DNA from: Herbiconiux sp.
Lineage (GTDB): Bacteria > Actinomycetota > Actinomycetes > Actinomycetales > Microbacteriaceae
Reading direction: 5' to 3'
Assembly: GCF_004297105.1 (NCBI RefSeq)
Contig: NZ_SCVE01000002.1
Span: forward strand, 1-64,000
Length of the DNA: 64,000 nt
Shown here: positions 34,312 through 43,304 of the stretch, piece after piece
Layout: every line of letters begins with the position of its first letter
How positions within the stretch are numbered: position 1 is the stretch's first letter
Translations under genes and position numbers: made by a program
Notes under the pieces: model-generated
Database searches by the model: none
What the model was told of the DNA's origin: nothing
What the model saw: only the letters and a program-made list of their open reading frames with translations

Positions 34312-35259
34312 ATGCCCACGAAGATCATCCTCGACTGCGATCCCGGTCACGACGACGCCATCGCTCTCCTGCTCGCCCACGGCAATCCCGACATCGAGCT
34401 GCTCGCCGTCACCACCGTCGTGGGCAACCAGACCCTCGAGAAGGTCACCCGCAACGCCCTCTCGGTGGCGCGGGTGGCGGGCATCACGGGCGTGCCGTTC
34501 GCCGCCGGATGCGCGCGCCCGCTGGTGCGGCCCATCGAGGTCGCTCCCGACATCCACGGCGAGTCGGGGCTCGATGGGCCCGTGCTGCCCGATCCGGTGC
34601 AGCAGCTCGACGGCCGGCACGCCGTCGACCTCATCATCGACACGATCATGGCGCACGAACCGGGCACCGTCACGCTCGTGCCCACCGGCGGCCTCACCAA
34701 CATCGCGATGGCCGCGCGCAAGGAGCCGCGCATCGTGCCGAGGGTGAAAGAGGTGGTGCTGATGGGCGGCGGCTACAACGTGGGCAACTGGAGCGCCACC
34801 AGCGAGTTCAACATCATCATCGACCCCGAGGCCGCGCACATCGTGTTCAACGAGTCGTGGCCGCTCACCATGGTGGGGCTCGACGTCACGCACCAGGCCC
34901 TCGCCACCCCCGAGGTGGTGGAGCGCATCCGGGCCATCGGCACCTCGCCGTCGCAGTTCGTGGTGGAGCTGCTCGCGTTCTTCGCCCACACCTACCTCGA
35001 AGCGCAGGGCCTCGACCACCCGCCCGTGCACGACCCGTGCGCCGTGGCGCAGGTCATCGACCCCTCGGTGATGACCACGCGCACCGTTCCGCTCGACGTG
35101 GAGCTCACGGGAACCTTGACACTCGGCATGACCGTGGCCGATTTCCGCGGCCCTGCACCGGAGGGCTGCACCACGAAGGTGGCGATGCAGCTCGATCACG
35201 AGAAGTTCTGGAACCTCATCGTCGATGCCCTCGAGCGCATCGGCGAGCCCTCCGTCTAG
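34312..35259 (+). CDS. Ribonucleoside hydrolase (inosine/uridine-preferring family)
   Basis: The product has 315 residues. The N-terminal calcium motif DCDPGHDDA, the VVGNQTLEKVTRNAL segment, GGLTNIA, the MGGGYNVGN stretch with EFNIIIDPEAA, and HDPCAVAQVI make it a clear nucleoside hydrolase. It splits nucleosides to base and free ribose without phosphate. The preferred base cannot be told. Its 3' end overlaps the convergent DinB-like gene by 4 bp. Confidence 0.93.
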   Translation: MPTKIILDCDPGHDDAIALLLAHGNPDIELLAVTTVVGNQTLEKVTRNALSVARVAGITGVPFAAGCARPLVRPIEVAPDIHGESGLDGPVLPDPVQQLDGRHAVDLIIDTIMAHEPGTVTLVPTGGLTNIAMAARKEPRIVPRVKEVVLMGGGYNVGNWSATSEFNIIIDPEAAHIVFNESWPLTMVGLDVTHQALATPEVVERIRAIGTSPSQFVVELLAFFAHTYLEAQGLDHPPVHDPCAVAQVIDPSVMTTRTVPLDVELTGTLTLGMTVADFRGPAPEGCTTKVAMQLDHEKFWNLIVDALERIGEPSV

Positions 35260-35774
35260 CCTCGCACGTCGTGCAGGTGGTGCACCGGGTCGTGGATGAA
35301 GTAGCGGGCGAGGGTGTCGACCGTGAAGGCAGATCCGTCGCCTCGGTAGCCGCGCCGCTCCCACGCGTCGTCGGGCACCGCCTCGAGAGCATCGGCAAGG
35401 GCCTCCGCCGCCTCGGTGAGCTCGGCCGACACGGTGGCGGGGTTCTGCTCGTTGTAGCGCTCCTCGATCGCCGTGGCATCCTGATCCCAGTTGGCGAATT
35501 CAGGGTCGTCTTCGTCGAGCATGAGCGCGAACCGAACGCGGAAGATGCGGAACACGTCTCGCACGTGCGCGGAGTATTCGAGCGCCGACCAGGTGGCATC
35601 ATCCGGTCGCACGGCCACATCCGCGCGCTGCAGAACGGCGGGCCAGGCCGCCGCGTTCGCACGGAGCAGGCCGGGCACGTCGCGCGCCGCCGTGGCGGAG
35701 GAGTCGAAGCCGCACTCGGGGCACTCCCGCTCGAGCACCCACGTCCAGTTCTTGTCATCGGGAACGATAGCCAT
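35256..35774 (-). CDS. DinB-superfamily protein
   Basis: The product has 172 residues. A four-helix DinB fold is suggested by SALEYSAHVRDVF and the C-terminal metal cluster HDPVHHLHD. The N-terminal WVLERECPECGFD is typical of the actinobacterial DinB subgroup with a short Cys pair. Members are metal-binding, and some are thiol-dependent S-transferases (mycothiol or bacillithiol). Function here is unknown. Confidence 0.85.
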   Translation of the reverse strand: MAIVPDDKNWTWVLERECPECGFDSSATAARDVPGLLRANAAAWPAVLQRADVAVRPDDATWSALEYSAHVRDVFRIFRVRFALMLDEDDPEFANWDQDATAIEERYNEQNPATVSAELTEAAEALADALEAVPDDAWERRGYRGDGSAFTVDTLARYFIHDPVHHLHDVRG

Positions 35775-35859
35775 TCCCCCACGCTAGAGCTGACGCCCGA
35801 GCACCCGCCACCCACTTCTGGCCACGCCCCCCACACTTTCTGCCAGGCGCTCGCCCGCG

Positions 35860-35907
35860 GCGTCACTCGTCACGCGAAGGCCCTTGTCTTGGCGCGACGA
35901 GTGACGC
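35860..35907 (-). terminator. Hairpin downstream of deoA
   Basis: GCGTCACTCGTC (35860-35871) pairs with GACGAGTGACGC (35896-35907), and the stem continues with a bulge to CGC/GCG. It lies 10 bases after the deoA stop. The CGTCACT sequence and CGCGAA segment recall family B hairpins. Confidence 0.7.
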
Positions 35908-35916
35908 TTCGGGAGG

Positions 35917-37209
35917 CTACGAGATGCGCTCGGCCACCAGAGGCGCCTCACCGAAGTACTCCGACGCGTCGCCGATCGAGTAGGCCCCCTCGAGCGACTC
36001 CAGAGCACGCTCGAAGCGCTCCGGCTCATCGGCCGACAGGGTGAACAGGGGCTGCCCCGCCACCACGGCGTCGCCCGGCTTCGCAAGCAGGTCGATACCG
36101 GCGGCGTGCTGCACGGCGTCCTGCGCGCGAGCGCGGCCGGCGCCGAGACGCCAGGCGGCGATGCCGAAGGCGAGCGCATCCTGCCGCAGCACGACACCCG
36201 AACGCGGCGCCACCACGGTGTGGGTCTCCCGCGCCACGGGCAGAGCGGCCGTGGGGTCGCCGCCCTGGGCCCGGATGACGCGGTTCCACGAGTCCATCGC
36301 ACGTCCATCGGCGAGCGCGGCGGCCACATCGGCATCGGGCTGCCCGGCGAGGCGCAGCATCTCCGCCGCGAGCGCTATGGTGAGCTCCACGACATCCGCC
36401 GGCCCACCGCCCGCGAGCACCTCGACGGACTCGCGCACCTCGTTGGCGTTGCCGATGGCACGGCCGAGCGGCACGTGCATGTTGGTGAGCAGGGCCGTGG
36501 TGCGCACGCCGGCGTCGTTGCCGAGGTCGACCATGGTGCGGGCGAGCTCGCGCGAGAGGTTGATGTCCTGCATGAACGCGCCCGAGCCGAACTTCACGTC
36601 GAGCACGAGCGAGTCGGTGCCCTCGGCGATCTTCTTCGACATGATCGACGACGCGATGAGCGGGATGGCCTCGACCGTTCCGGTGATGTCACGCAGGGCG
36701 TAGAGCTTCTTGTCGGCGGGCGCGAGGCCCGATCCGGCGGCGCAGATCACCCCGCCCACCGACTCCAGCTGGGCGAAGATCTCCTCGTTGGAGAGCGAGG
36801 CGCGCCATCCGGGAATCGACTCGAGCTTGTCGAGCGTGCCTCCCGTGTGCCCGAGGCCGCGGCCCGAGAGCTGGGGCACCGCCACGCCGAACGACGCCAC
36901 GAGGGGCATGAGCGGCAGCGTGATCTTGTCGCCCACCCCGCCGGTGGAGTGCTTGTCGACGGTGGGCTTGCCGAGGCCGGAGAAGTCCATCCGCTCGCCC
37001 GAGGCGATCATGGCGAGGGTGAGATCGCGGATCTCCTCCCGCGACATCCCGTTCAGCACGATCGCCATGGCGAGTGCCGACATCTGCTCGTCGGCCACGT
37101 ACCCGCGCGTGTACGCGTCGATCAACCAGTTGATCTCGGCGGTCGTGAGCGTGCCGTGATCGCGCTTGGTACGGATGAGGTCGACGACGTCGTGCGCTTC
37201 GGTGGCCAT
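35917..37209 (-). CDS. deoA: Thymidine phosphorylase
   Basis: The product has 430 residues. The glycosyltransferase-family phosphate site KHSTGGVGDK, SGRGLGHTGGTLDKLESI and LDVKFGSGAFM are signature elements. It splits thymidine (and deoxyuridine) with phosphate to base and deoxyribose-1-phosphate. It is the last gene of the nucleoside operon, after cdd. A perfect family B hairpin lies 27 bp before its start, so its expression may be lowered or uncoupled from cdd. Confidence 0.97.
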   Translation of the reverse strand: MATEAHDVVDLIRTKRDHGTLTTAEINWLIDAYTRGYVADEQMSALAMAIVLNGMSREEIRDLTLAMIASGERMDFSGLGKPTVDKHSTGGVGDKITLPLMPLVASFGVAVPQLSGRGLGHTGGTLDKLESIPGWRASLSNEEIFAQLESVGGVICAAGSGLAPADKKLYALRDITGTVEAIPLIASSIMSKKIAEGTDSLVLDVKFGSGAFMQDINLSRELARTMVDLGNDAGVRTTALLTNMHVPLGRAIGNANEVRESVEVLAGGGPADVVELTIALAAEMLRLAGQPDADVAAALADGRAMDSWNRVIRAQGGDPTAALPVARETHTVVAPRSGVVLRQDALAFGIAAWRLGAGRARAQDAVQHAAGIDLLAKPGDAVVAGQPLFTLSADEPERFERALESLEGAYSIGDASEYFGEAPLVAERIS

Positions 37210-37236
37210 GCAGTGGTTCCTAACTATCGGTCCGCA

Positions 37237-37290
37237 GATCCGTCACTTTTTGCGCGAAACAGCGGAGATTCGCGCAAAAAGTGACGGATC
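37237..37290. repeat. Family B hairpin, perfect copy between cdd and deoA
   Basis: Arms 37237-37258 and 37269-37290 are perfectly complementary for 22 bases, with a 10-base loop. The sequence core is GATCCGTCACTTTTTGCG. It is the cleanest member of the family and lies between two genes of one operon. Related copies are at 18435-18556. Confidence 0.95.
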
Positions 37291-37294
37291 CGGA

Positions 37295-37711
37295 TTACTC
37301 CGCGAGCGACTCTTCGCGGTACTCCACGAGGGTGCGGGGGCCGAAGGCATCCGGGATCACCTCGTCGATCGTCTTGATGCCCGACACGGTCTCGAGCAGC
37401 ATCCCCTCCGCCGAGTGCTCGAAGAGCAGCTGGCGGCACCGGCCGCACGGCATGAGCGCGTTGCCGTGCCCGTCGACGCAGGTGAACGCCACGAGCTTGC
37501 CGCCGCCCGTCATGTGCAGCGACGACACGAGCGCGCACTCGGCGCAGAGCGTCAACCCGTAGGAGGCGTTCTCGACGTTGCAGCCCGAGATCACCCGCCC
37601 GTCGTCGACGATGGCAGCAACACCCACGGGGAACTTGGAGTACGGCACGTAGGCCTTCTCCATCGCCTCGAGCGCGACGGCCCGCAATGAATCCCAATCG
37701 ATTTCAGCCAT
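37295..37711 (-). CDS. cdd: Cytidine deaminase
   Basis: The product has 138 residues and is of the tetrameric type. Zinc ligands are Cys56 (in LCAECA, with catalytic Glu58), Cys89 and Cys92 (MPCGRCRQ). NVENASYG binds the ribose. It converts cytidine and deoxycytidine to uridine forms, feeding deoA and others. It starts 10 bp after the second permease gene and is part of the transporter operon. Confidence 0.97.
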   Translation of the reverse strand: MAEIDWDSLRAVALEAMEKAYVPYSKFPVGVAAIVDDGRVISGCNVENASYGLTLCAECALVSSLHMTGGGKLVAFTCVDGHGNALMPCGRCRQLLFEHSAEGMLLETVSGIKTIDEVIPDAFGPRTLVEYREESLAE

Positions 37712-37721
37712 GGTGCGCCTC

Positions 37722-39059
37722 CTAAGACCCGACGTAGGGTTTGCCGGATGCCGCCGGCCCGCGCGACTTGCCCACGAGCCCGGCCACCGCGAAGATCGTC
37801 ACCACGTACGGCAGCATCAGCATGAACTCCGACGGCACCGGCGACCCGATGATGCCGAGCACGTTCTGCAGGTTCGACGCGAAGCCGAACAGCAGTGCGG
37901 CGAGCGTGGCCCGGATGGGGTCCCACCGTCCGAAGATCACCGCCGCGAGCGCGATATAACCGGCACCCGCCGTCATCTCCTTGTTGAACGCACCCACCGA
38001 GCCGAGCGTGAAGTACGCCCCACCGAGACCGGCGATCGCGCCGGCGAGCGACACGTTCCAGAACCGGGTGCGGTTCACCTTGATGCCCACGGTGTCGGCG
38101 GCCTGCGGATGCTCACCCACGGCCCGCACACGCAGGCCCCACTTGGTCTTGAACAGCGCGTAGAACACCACGGCCACGGCGATGTACATGAGGTACACCA
38201 CGATGGTCTGCCGGAACAGCGTGGGCCCGATCACGGGGATCTCCGACAGCAGCGGGATCGGGATGCGGTCGAACCGCGGCGGCGAGTTCAGCAGCGTGGG
38301 GTTCGCGGTCAGCACCTGCGAGTACAGGAACGAGGTGAGGCCCGTGACGAGCACGTTGAGCACCACACCCACGATCACCTGGTCGACGAGGTACTTGATC
38401 GAGAACGCCGCGAGCACGAACGACACGAGGGTTCCCGCGATGACCGCACCGAGCAGACCGATGAACGGGTTACCGGTGACGGATGCCACCACCGCCGACA
38501 CGAACGCGCCGGCGAGCAGCTGGCCCTCGATCGCGACGTTGACCACACCGACGCGCTCCGAGATCACGCCGCCCATGGCACCGAAGATCAGCGGCACCGA
38601 GAGCGACACCGTTCCGATCAGCAGGCCGGGGACGGGGATGGTCTGCCCCGCGGATGCCCAGGTGAGGAACGCGATGAGGAACAGCACCGCGAACACCACG
38701 ATGATCCACAGCCGCACCCGCCGGCCCGAGCTCACCAGCCAGGCCGAGAGCGCCGCGATCGCGACGAGCAGCACCGTGATGACGATGCCGGTCGGCCGGG
38801 TGGGCAGCACGACATCCGGCAGCTGGATGAGGTCGGAGTCGGTGGAGAGTCGGAAGGTGGAGTCACCGTCGCGCCCGAAGGCCACGAACAGGATGATGGC
38901 GCCGAGGGCGAAGACACCGAAGGCGATGGGCGCCTTCCAGCTCTTCACGAGCACGGTCGCGAGCGAACCCCCGGCAGGTGCGTCGGGATGGTTGTGCTCG
39001 GTGGGCGGGAGGCCGCCCGAGGGGGCCAGGTTTCCGCGGTTGGGGATGATCTCGCTCAT
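37722..39059 (-). CDS. Nucleoside ABC transporter permease (second)
   Basis: The product has 445 residues and about ten membrane segments, preceded by a cytoplasmic leader of about 35 residues. NVAIEGQLLAGAF and the SIKYLVDQVIVGVVLN region are characteristic of the BPD_transp_2 permeases of BMP-type nucleoside importers. The start overlaps the first permease stop as ATGA. The C-terminal half matches the first permease family in layout, so the two form a heterodimer. Confidence 0.93.
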   Translation of the reverse strand: MSEIIPNRGNLAPSGGLPPTEHNHPDAPAGGSLATVLVKSWKAPIAFGVFALGAIILFVAFGRDGDSTFRLSTDSDLIQLPDVVLPTRPTGIVITVLLVAIAALSAWLVSSGRRVRLWIIVVFAVLFLIAFLTWASAGQTIPVPGLLIGTVSLSVPLIFGAMGGVISERVGVVNVAIEGQLLAGAFVSAVVASVTGNPFIGLLGAVIAGTLVSFVLAAFSIKYLVDQVIVGVVLNVLVTGLTSFLYSQVLTANPTLLNSPPRFDRIPIPLLSEIPVIGPTLFRQTIVVYLMYIAVAVVFYALFKTKWGLRVRAVGEHPQAADTVGIKVNRTRFWNVSLAGAIAGLGGAYFTLGSVGAFNKEMTAGAGYIALAAVIFGRWDPIRATLAALLFGFASNLQNVLGIIGSPVPSEFMLMLPYVVTIFAVAGLVGKSRGPAASGKPYVGS

Positions 39060-40381
39060 TTCGCGGTCACCGCCTCTCCGGTCGAGGCCGAGACCGGGGT
39101 GGCGGTGGGGGCCTTCGGCGCCTTCGGCTTCTTCGGCTTCGAGGGATCGGGCAGGCGGAACACCGTGCGGATGAGCGGCGGCGCCGCGATGAACAGCACG
39201 ATGAGCGACTGCACGACGAGCACGATGTCGATCGGGATGCCCTGCGACGCCTGCATCGCGAATCCACCGGCCTTGAAGGCACCGAACAGGATGCCCGCGA
39301 TGAAGATGCCCCACGGCTTCGACCGCCCGAGGAGGGCCACCGTGATGGCGTCGAATCCGATGCCCGCATCCAGCCCCGAGCTGAAGCCCGAGGAGAGCGG
39401 GCCGAGCACCTGCGACACACCGGCGAGACCGATCAGGGCCCCGGAGATGACCATGGCGTAGACGTACATGTTCTTCACGTTGATGCCGGCCACCCGCGCC
39501 GCATTGGGATTGATGCCCACGGCCCGGAACTTGAAGCCGAGCGACGAGCGATTCAGCAGCCACCACACGAAGAACGTGGCCGCGATCACCAGGATGAACC
39601 CGAAGTTCAGGTTGAACTGGGGCCCGAAGAGATCGGGGAACACCGCCGTGGAATCGAGCGCCGGCGACTTCGGGTTGTTCGAGCCGGGCGCCTGCAGGAT
39701 CGGCGTGCGCAGCAGGTACGACACGAGATAGAACGCCACGTAGTTGAGCATGATCGTGACGATCACCTCGTGGGCTCCGGTGCGCGCCTTGAGGAAGCCC
39801 GCGATGCCTCCCCAGATGCCTCCACCGATGAGGCCGGCGATGACCGCCACCACCATGTGCAGACCCCAGGGCAGGTGGAGGGTGAAGCCCACCCAGCCGG
39901 CGCACGCGGCGGCGATGAGCATCTGGCCGCGGCCACCGATGTTGAACATGCCGACGCGGAACGCGAGACCCACACCGAGGCCCGCCACGATCAGGGGCGT
40001 GGCGAACGAGAGCGTCTCGGTGATCGGCTTGATCTGGTCGAGGAACTGGGGCCGGTTCGGGTTGAACACCGCTCCCTGGAAGAGCGCGACGTACGCTCCG
40101 GATGCGGCCTTCCAGATCTCCGCGAGGGTGTCACCGGGCCGGGCGAAGAAGTAGCCCGCCGCCTTCTGCACGTTCTCGTCGGTGATGGCGATCAGGATGC
40201 CGCCGGCGATGAGCGCGAGCACCACCGCCAGGATCGAGATCATCACGCTTCCGCCGATGATCTCGTTGAAGGTGGTGCGCCAGCGCGAGGGCGGCTCGAC
40301 CGCAGGAGGCGCCGTCGGCGTCGCAGGCCCGACCGGCGCAGCCGCCGCGGGAGCAGGGGTGTTCTGGGTGCCGTCGCTCAC
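39056..40381 (-). CDS. Nucleoside ABC transporter permease (first)
   Basis: The product has 441 residues and a GTG start overlapping the ATPase stop as GTGA. An N-terminal Ala/Pro-rich leader (about 35 residues) precedes the membrane segments. FNIGGRGQMLIAAA, GAHEVIVTIMLNYVAFYL and VAGINVKNMYVYAMVISGAL-type loops (here given in part) are typical of YufP/NupB-like permeases. The tail is Lys/Pro/Ala-rich. Confidence 0.93.
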   Translation of the reverse strand: MSDGTQNTPAPAAAAPVGPATPTAPPAVEPPSRWRTTFNEIIGGSVMISILAVVLALIAGGILIAITDENVQKAAGYFFARPGDTLAEIWKAASGAYVALFQGAVFNPNRPQFLDQIKPITETLSFATPLIVAGLGVGLAFRVGMFNIGGRGQMLIAAACAGWVGFTLHLPWGLHMVVAVIAGLIGGGIWGGIAGFLKARTGAHEVIVTIMLNYVAFYLVSYLLRTPILQAPGSNNPKSPALDSTAVFPDLFGPQFNLNFGFILVIAATFFVWWLLNRSSLGFKFRAVGINPNAARVAGINVKNMYVYAMVISGALIGLAGVSQVLGPLSSGFSSGLDAGIGFDAITVALLGRSKPWGIFIAGILFGAFKAGGFAMQASQGIPIDIVLVVQSLIVLFIAAPPLIRTVFRLPDPSKPKKPKAPKAPTATPVSASTGEAVTAK

Positions 40382-41934
40382 GCGATGATTCCTTCCGTGT
40401 CGGCGGGCTCGGCCGGGTCGACCGGCAGCTCTGCGGGGGCCGGTTCACCCGCCATCATGAGTCCCAGGATGTCGCGGGGCGTATTGCCGGGCACGATGCC
40501 CACGATCCCGCCGCGGTACATCACCGCGATGCGGTCGGCGAGCGCGACGACCTCGTCGAGCTCGGTCGACACGACCACCACGGGGATGCCCTCGTCGCGC
40601 GTGGCGACGATCCGCTTGTGCACGAACTCGATCGAGCCCACATCGATACCGCGGGTGGGCTGAGCGGCCACGAACAGCCGCAGCTCCCTCGACAGCTCGC
40701 GCGCCAGCACGACCTTCTGCTGGTTGCCGCCCGAGAGACGGCCGACCTCCGTCTGGATGCCCTGCGAACGCACGTCGAACTCTTTCGACTTCTCTTCGGC
40801 GAACGTGTTGAGGTAGCTCAGCTGCAGCGAGCCGCGCTTCACGAAGGGCTCCGACTCCGAGCGGTCGAGCATGAGGTTCTCGGCGATGGTGAACTCGCCC
40901 ACCAGTCCGTCTTCCTTGCGGTCTTCCGGCACGAAGCCGACGCCGGCGTCGAGCACTTTGCGCGGGGTGAAGCCCGAGATCGAGCGCCCGTCGAGCGTGA
41001 CGGATCCGGTCACCCTGTCCTGCAGGCCCATCAGCGCCTCGGTGAGCTCGGTCTGACCGTTGCCCTGCACGCCCGCGATGGCGAGGATCTCCCCCGCCTT
41101 CACGTCGAACGACACGTCGTTCACGGTGACCTGGCCCCGGGCATCGATGACCGAGAGGTTCTCGACGACGAGCGCGGGGGCGCCCGGCGTGGCCGGCTCC
41201 TTGTGCACGGTGAGCTCGACGGCGCGGCCCACCATGAGCGAGGCGAGCTCGGCGTTGGTGGCGGTGGGCGATGCCTCGCCCACGACCTTGCCGAGGCGGA
41301 TGACCGTGATGCGGTCGGCCACCTCACGCACCTCGCGGAGCTTGTGGGTGATGAAGACGATGGAGGTGCCGCGCTCTTTCAGCAGCCGCATGATGGCCAT
41401 CAGCTCATCGGTCTCCTGCGGGGTGAGCACCGCGGTTGGCTCGTCGAACACGAGAACCTGGGCGTCGCGGGAGAGGGCCTTGATGATCTCGACCCGCTGC
41501 TGGACGCCGACGGGGAGATCGTCGACCAGCGCATCCGGATCGACGTCGAAGCCGAACCGGTCGCTGATCTCGCGCACCTGCTTGCGTGCCGCGGTGAGGT
41601 CGAGCCGGCCGGCGAAACCGGTCTGTTCGTGGCCGAGCATCACGTTCTCGGCGACGGTGAACACGGGGATCAGCATGAAGTGCTGGTGCACCATGCCGAT
41701 ACCGGCGTTCATGGCATCGCCCGGCCCTGCGAAGTGCTGGACGACGTCGTCGAGCACGATCTCGCCCTCATCGGCCTGGTAGAGGCCGTAGAGCACGTTC
41801 ATGAGGGTGGACTTGCCGGCGCCGTTCTCGCCGAGAAGGCAGTGGATCTCGCCCGGCTCGACCGTGAGGTCGATGTGGTCGTTGGCGGTGAGGGCACCGA
41901 ATCGTTTCGTGATGCCCCGAAGTTCGAGCTTCAT
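40378..41934 (-). CDS. Nucleoside ABC transporter ATP-binding protein (two ABC domains)
   Basis: The product has 518 residues. The first domain has Walker A GENGAGKS and the second keeps a weak site, as in RbsA-type proteins. The second domain shows GVQGNGQTE in place of Walker A and LSGGNQQKVVLARELSR. It powers uptake of nucleosides captured by the BMP lipoproteins. It follows the lipoprotein genes after a hairpin terminator, which should make the lipoprotein more abundant than the membrane complex. Confidence 0.94.
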   Translation of the reverse strand: MKLELRGITKRFGALTANDHIDLTVEPGEIHCLLGENGAGKSTLMNVLYGLYQADEGEIVLDDVVQHFAGPGDAMNAGIGMVHQHFMLIPVFTVAENVMLGHEQTGFAGRLDLTAARKQVREISDRFGFDVDPDALVDDLPVGVQQRVEIIKALSRDAQVLVFDEPTAVLTPQETDELMAIMRLLKERGTSIVFITHKLREVREVADRITVIRLGKVVGEASPTATNAELASLMVGRAVELTVHKEPATPGAPALVVENLSVIDARGQVTVNDVSFDVKAGEILAIAGVQGNGQTELTEALMGLQDRVTGSVTLDGRSISGFTPRKVLDAGVGFVPEDRKEDGLVGEFTIAENLMLDRSESEPFVKRGSLQLSYLNTFAEEKSKEFDVRSQGIQTEVGRLSGGNQQKVVLARELSRELRLFVAAQPTRGIDVGSIEFVHKRIVATRDEGIPVVVVSTELDEVVALADRIAVMYRGGIVGIVPGNTPRDILGLMMAGEPAPAELPVDPAEPADTEGIIA

Positions 41935-41993
41935 AAAGTCAATCTACCTACCTGCCGAGGTCAGTCCAGCACGGAGCTTTGGCCATTAAAGAA

Positions 41994-42026
41994 GTCGGGG
42001 GGACCAGCAAGGCTGGTCCCCCCGAC
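41994..42026 (-). terminator. Terminator between bmp lipoprotein and ABC ATPase
   Basis: Arms 41994-42008 and 42012-42026 are perfectly complementary for 15 bases with the loop AAG. Read on the minus strand, the stem is followed by TTCTTTAAT, a U-rich tract. It is therefore a good intrinsic terminator placed inside the operon, after the second lipoprotein gene. Confidence 0.88.
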
Positions 42027-42042
42027 CGAGTGTCTTCAGATA

Positions 42043-43125
42043 TTACGGGGTGGAAGGCGACTCGACCGTGATCGAGCCGTCGATGATCCCCTCGGTGATC
42101 TTGTCGAGCTCACCCTGCAGGTCGGGCGAGACCTTGCTCTCGAAGTCGTGGAACGGCGCGATGCCGACTCCGTCGTTCTCGAGGGTGCCCACGAACGGGG
42201 TGGCGTCGAAGTTGCCCGCGGCAGCGGTGTCGACGACGTCGACCACGCCGGCCTTCACGCCCTTCAGCACCGAGGTGAGGAAGAGGCTCGAGAGGTCGGG
42301 AGCGGTGAGGTAGTTGTCGGAGTCGACACCGATCAGCGCGATGTCCTTGCCCGAGTCCTTGATGGCCTCACCGGCGGAGAGGAAGATCGGGCCACCGACG
42401 GGGAGGATGACGTCTGCACCCTGGTCGATGAGGCCCTGGGCCGCGGTCTTGGCCTCGACACCGGCGGCGAAGCCTCCGGTGAAGACACCGGTCTGGCCGG
42501 CGACGTCCCAGCCGATGGCCTTGACGCTCGTGCCCTTCTGGGTGTTGTAGTAGTTGACGCCGTCGACGAAGCCGTCCATGAAGATGGTGACCGACGGGAT
42601 CTGCATGCCACCGAAGGTGCCGACGGTGCCCGACTTGCTGTAGCTCGCGGCGGAGTAGCCGGCGAGGAACGCAGCCTGGGCGGTGTCGAAGACGATGGGC
42701 TTGACGTTGTCGGCCTCGATCGACGAGTCGTCGATGATCGAGAAGTCGACGTCGGGGTTGGCCGTGGCGGCCGCCTTGGTGGCGTCGGCGAGGAGGAAGC
42801 CGACGGAGATGATGAGGCTGCAGTTCTGCGAGACGAGGTTGTCGATGTTCGGCTCGAAGTCGGTCTCAGCAGCCGACTCGACCGTGACGGGCTCGACGCC
42901 GAGCTTGTCGGCGGCCTCGGTGATGCCTTCGAAGCCGGCCTGGTTGAACGACTTGTCGTCGAATCCACCCGAGTCCGAGACCATGCAGGGAACGAAGTCG
43001 CTCGCGGCGGCGGCGGTGCCCGTGGATGCGGTGTCCGACGGCGCGGACGCGCATCCGGCCAGAAGAGCTGCCACGCCCAGGGTGGCGAAGCCGGCCAGGC
43101 TGGCGCGGCGCATGTTGATGCTCAA
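42043..43125 (-). CDS. BMP-family nucleoside-binding lipoprotein (second)
   Basis: The product has 360 residues. Signal peptide with lipobox LLAGC near residue 24; the Cys is lipidated and the protein is anchored outside the membrane. The fold is BMP/PnrA-like (SGGFDDKSFNQAGFEG, FGGMQIPSVTIFMDGFVDG, GADVILPVGG). GGAGG at 43131-43135 is five bases before TTG 43125 but 17 before ATG 43113, so the TTG start is preferred. It is a paralogue of the gene immediately upstream and delivers nucleosides to the ABC complex. Confidence 0.92.
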   Translation of the reverse strand: MSINMRRASLAGFATLGVAALLAGCASAPSDTASTGTAAAASDFVPCMVSDSGGFDDKSFNQAGFEGITEAADKLGVEPVTVESAAETDFEPNIDNLVSQNCSLIISVGFLLADATKAAATANPDVDFSIIDDSSIEADNVKPIVFDTAQAAFLAGYSAASYSKSGTVGTFGGMQIPSVTIFMDGFVDGVNYYNTQKGTSVKAIGWDVAGQTGVFTGGFAAGVEAKTAAQGLIDQGADVILPVGGPIFLSAGEAIKDSGKDIALIGVDSDNYLTAPDLSSLFLTSVLKGVKAGVVDVVDTAAAGNFDATPFVGTLENDGVGIAPFHDFESKVSPDLQGELDKITEGIIDGSITVESPSTP

Positions 43126-43304
43126 GATGTCCTCCAAGATGCTGCCCTGCAAGGTGCGCAGGGGCTGTGTGGGAGTCCACGTTACCGAATGTGACGCCCC
43201 GCAACAGAGGTGCGACCCCATAGCAGCCCAAGCGTTACAAAGCCGCGATCACGCCGTAACGTGCGCGAAATGTCCACCCCTCGCACCTGAAACGCAACCG
43301 GGCG

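Noticed and set aside
36106..37284. Antisense frames across the deoA region
   Set aside because: They have no domain match, and the minus-strand gene fully explains the conserved motifs.
3146..43278. Shared CGCGAAA(A)TGTCCACC motif at 3150 and 43264
   Set aside because: The match is short with an indel, and no third copy was noticed. The motif could be chance or part of different promoter regions.
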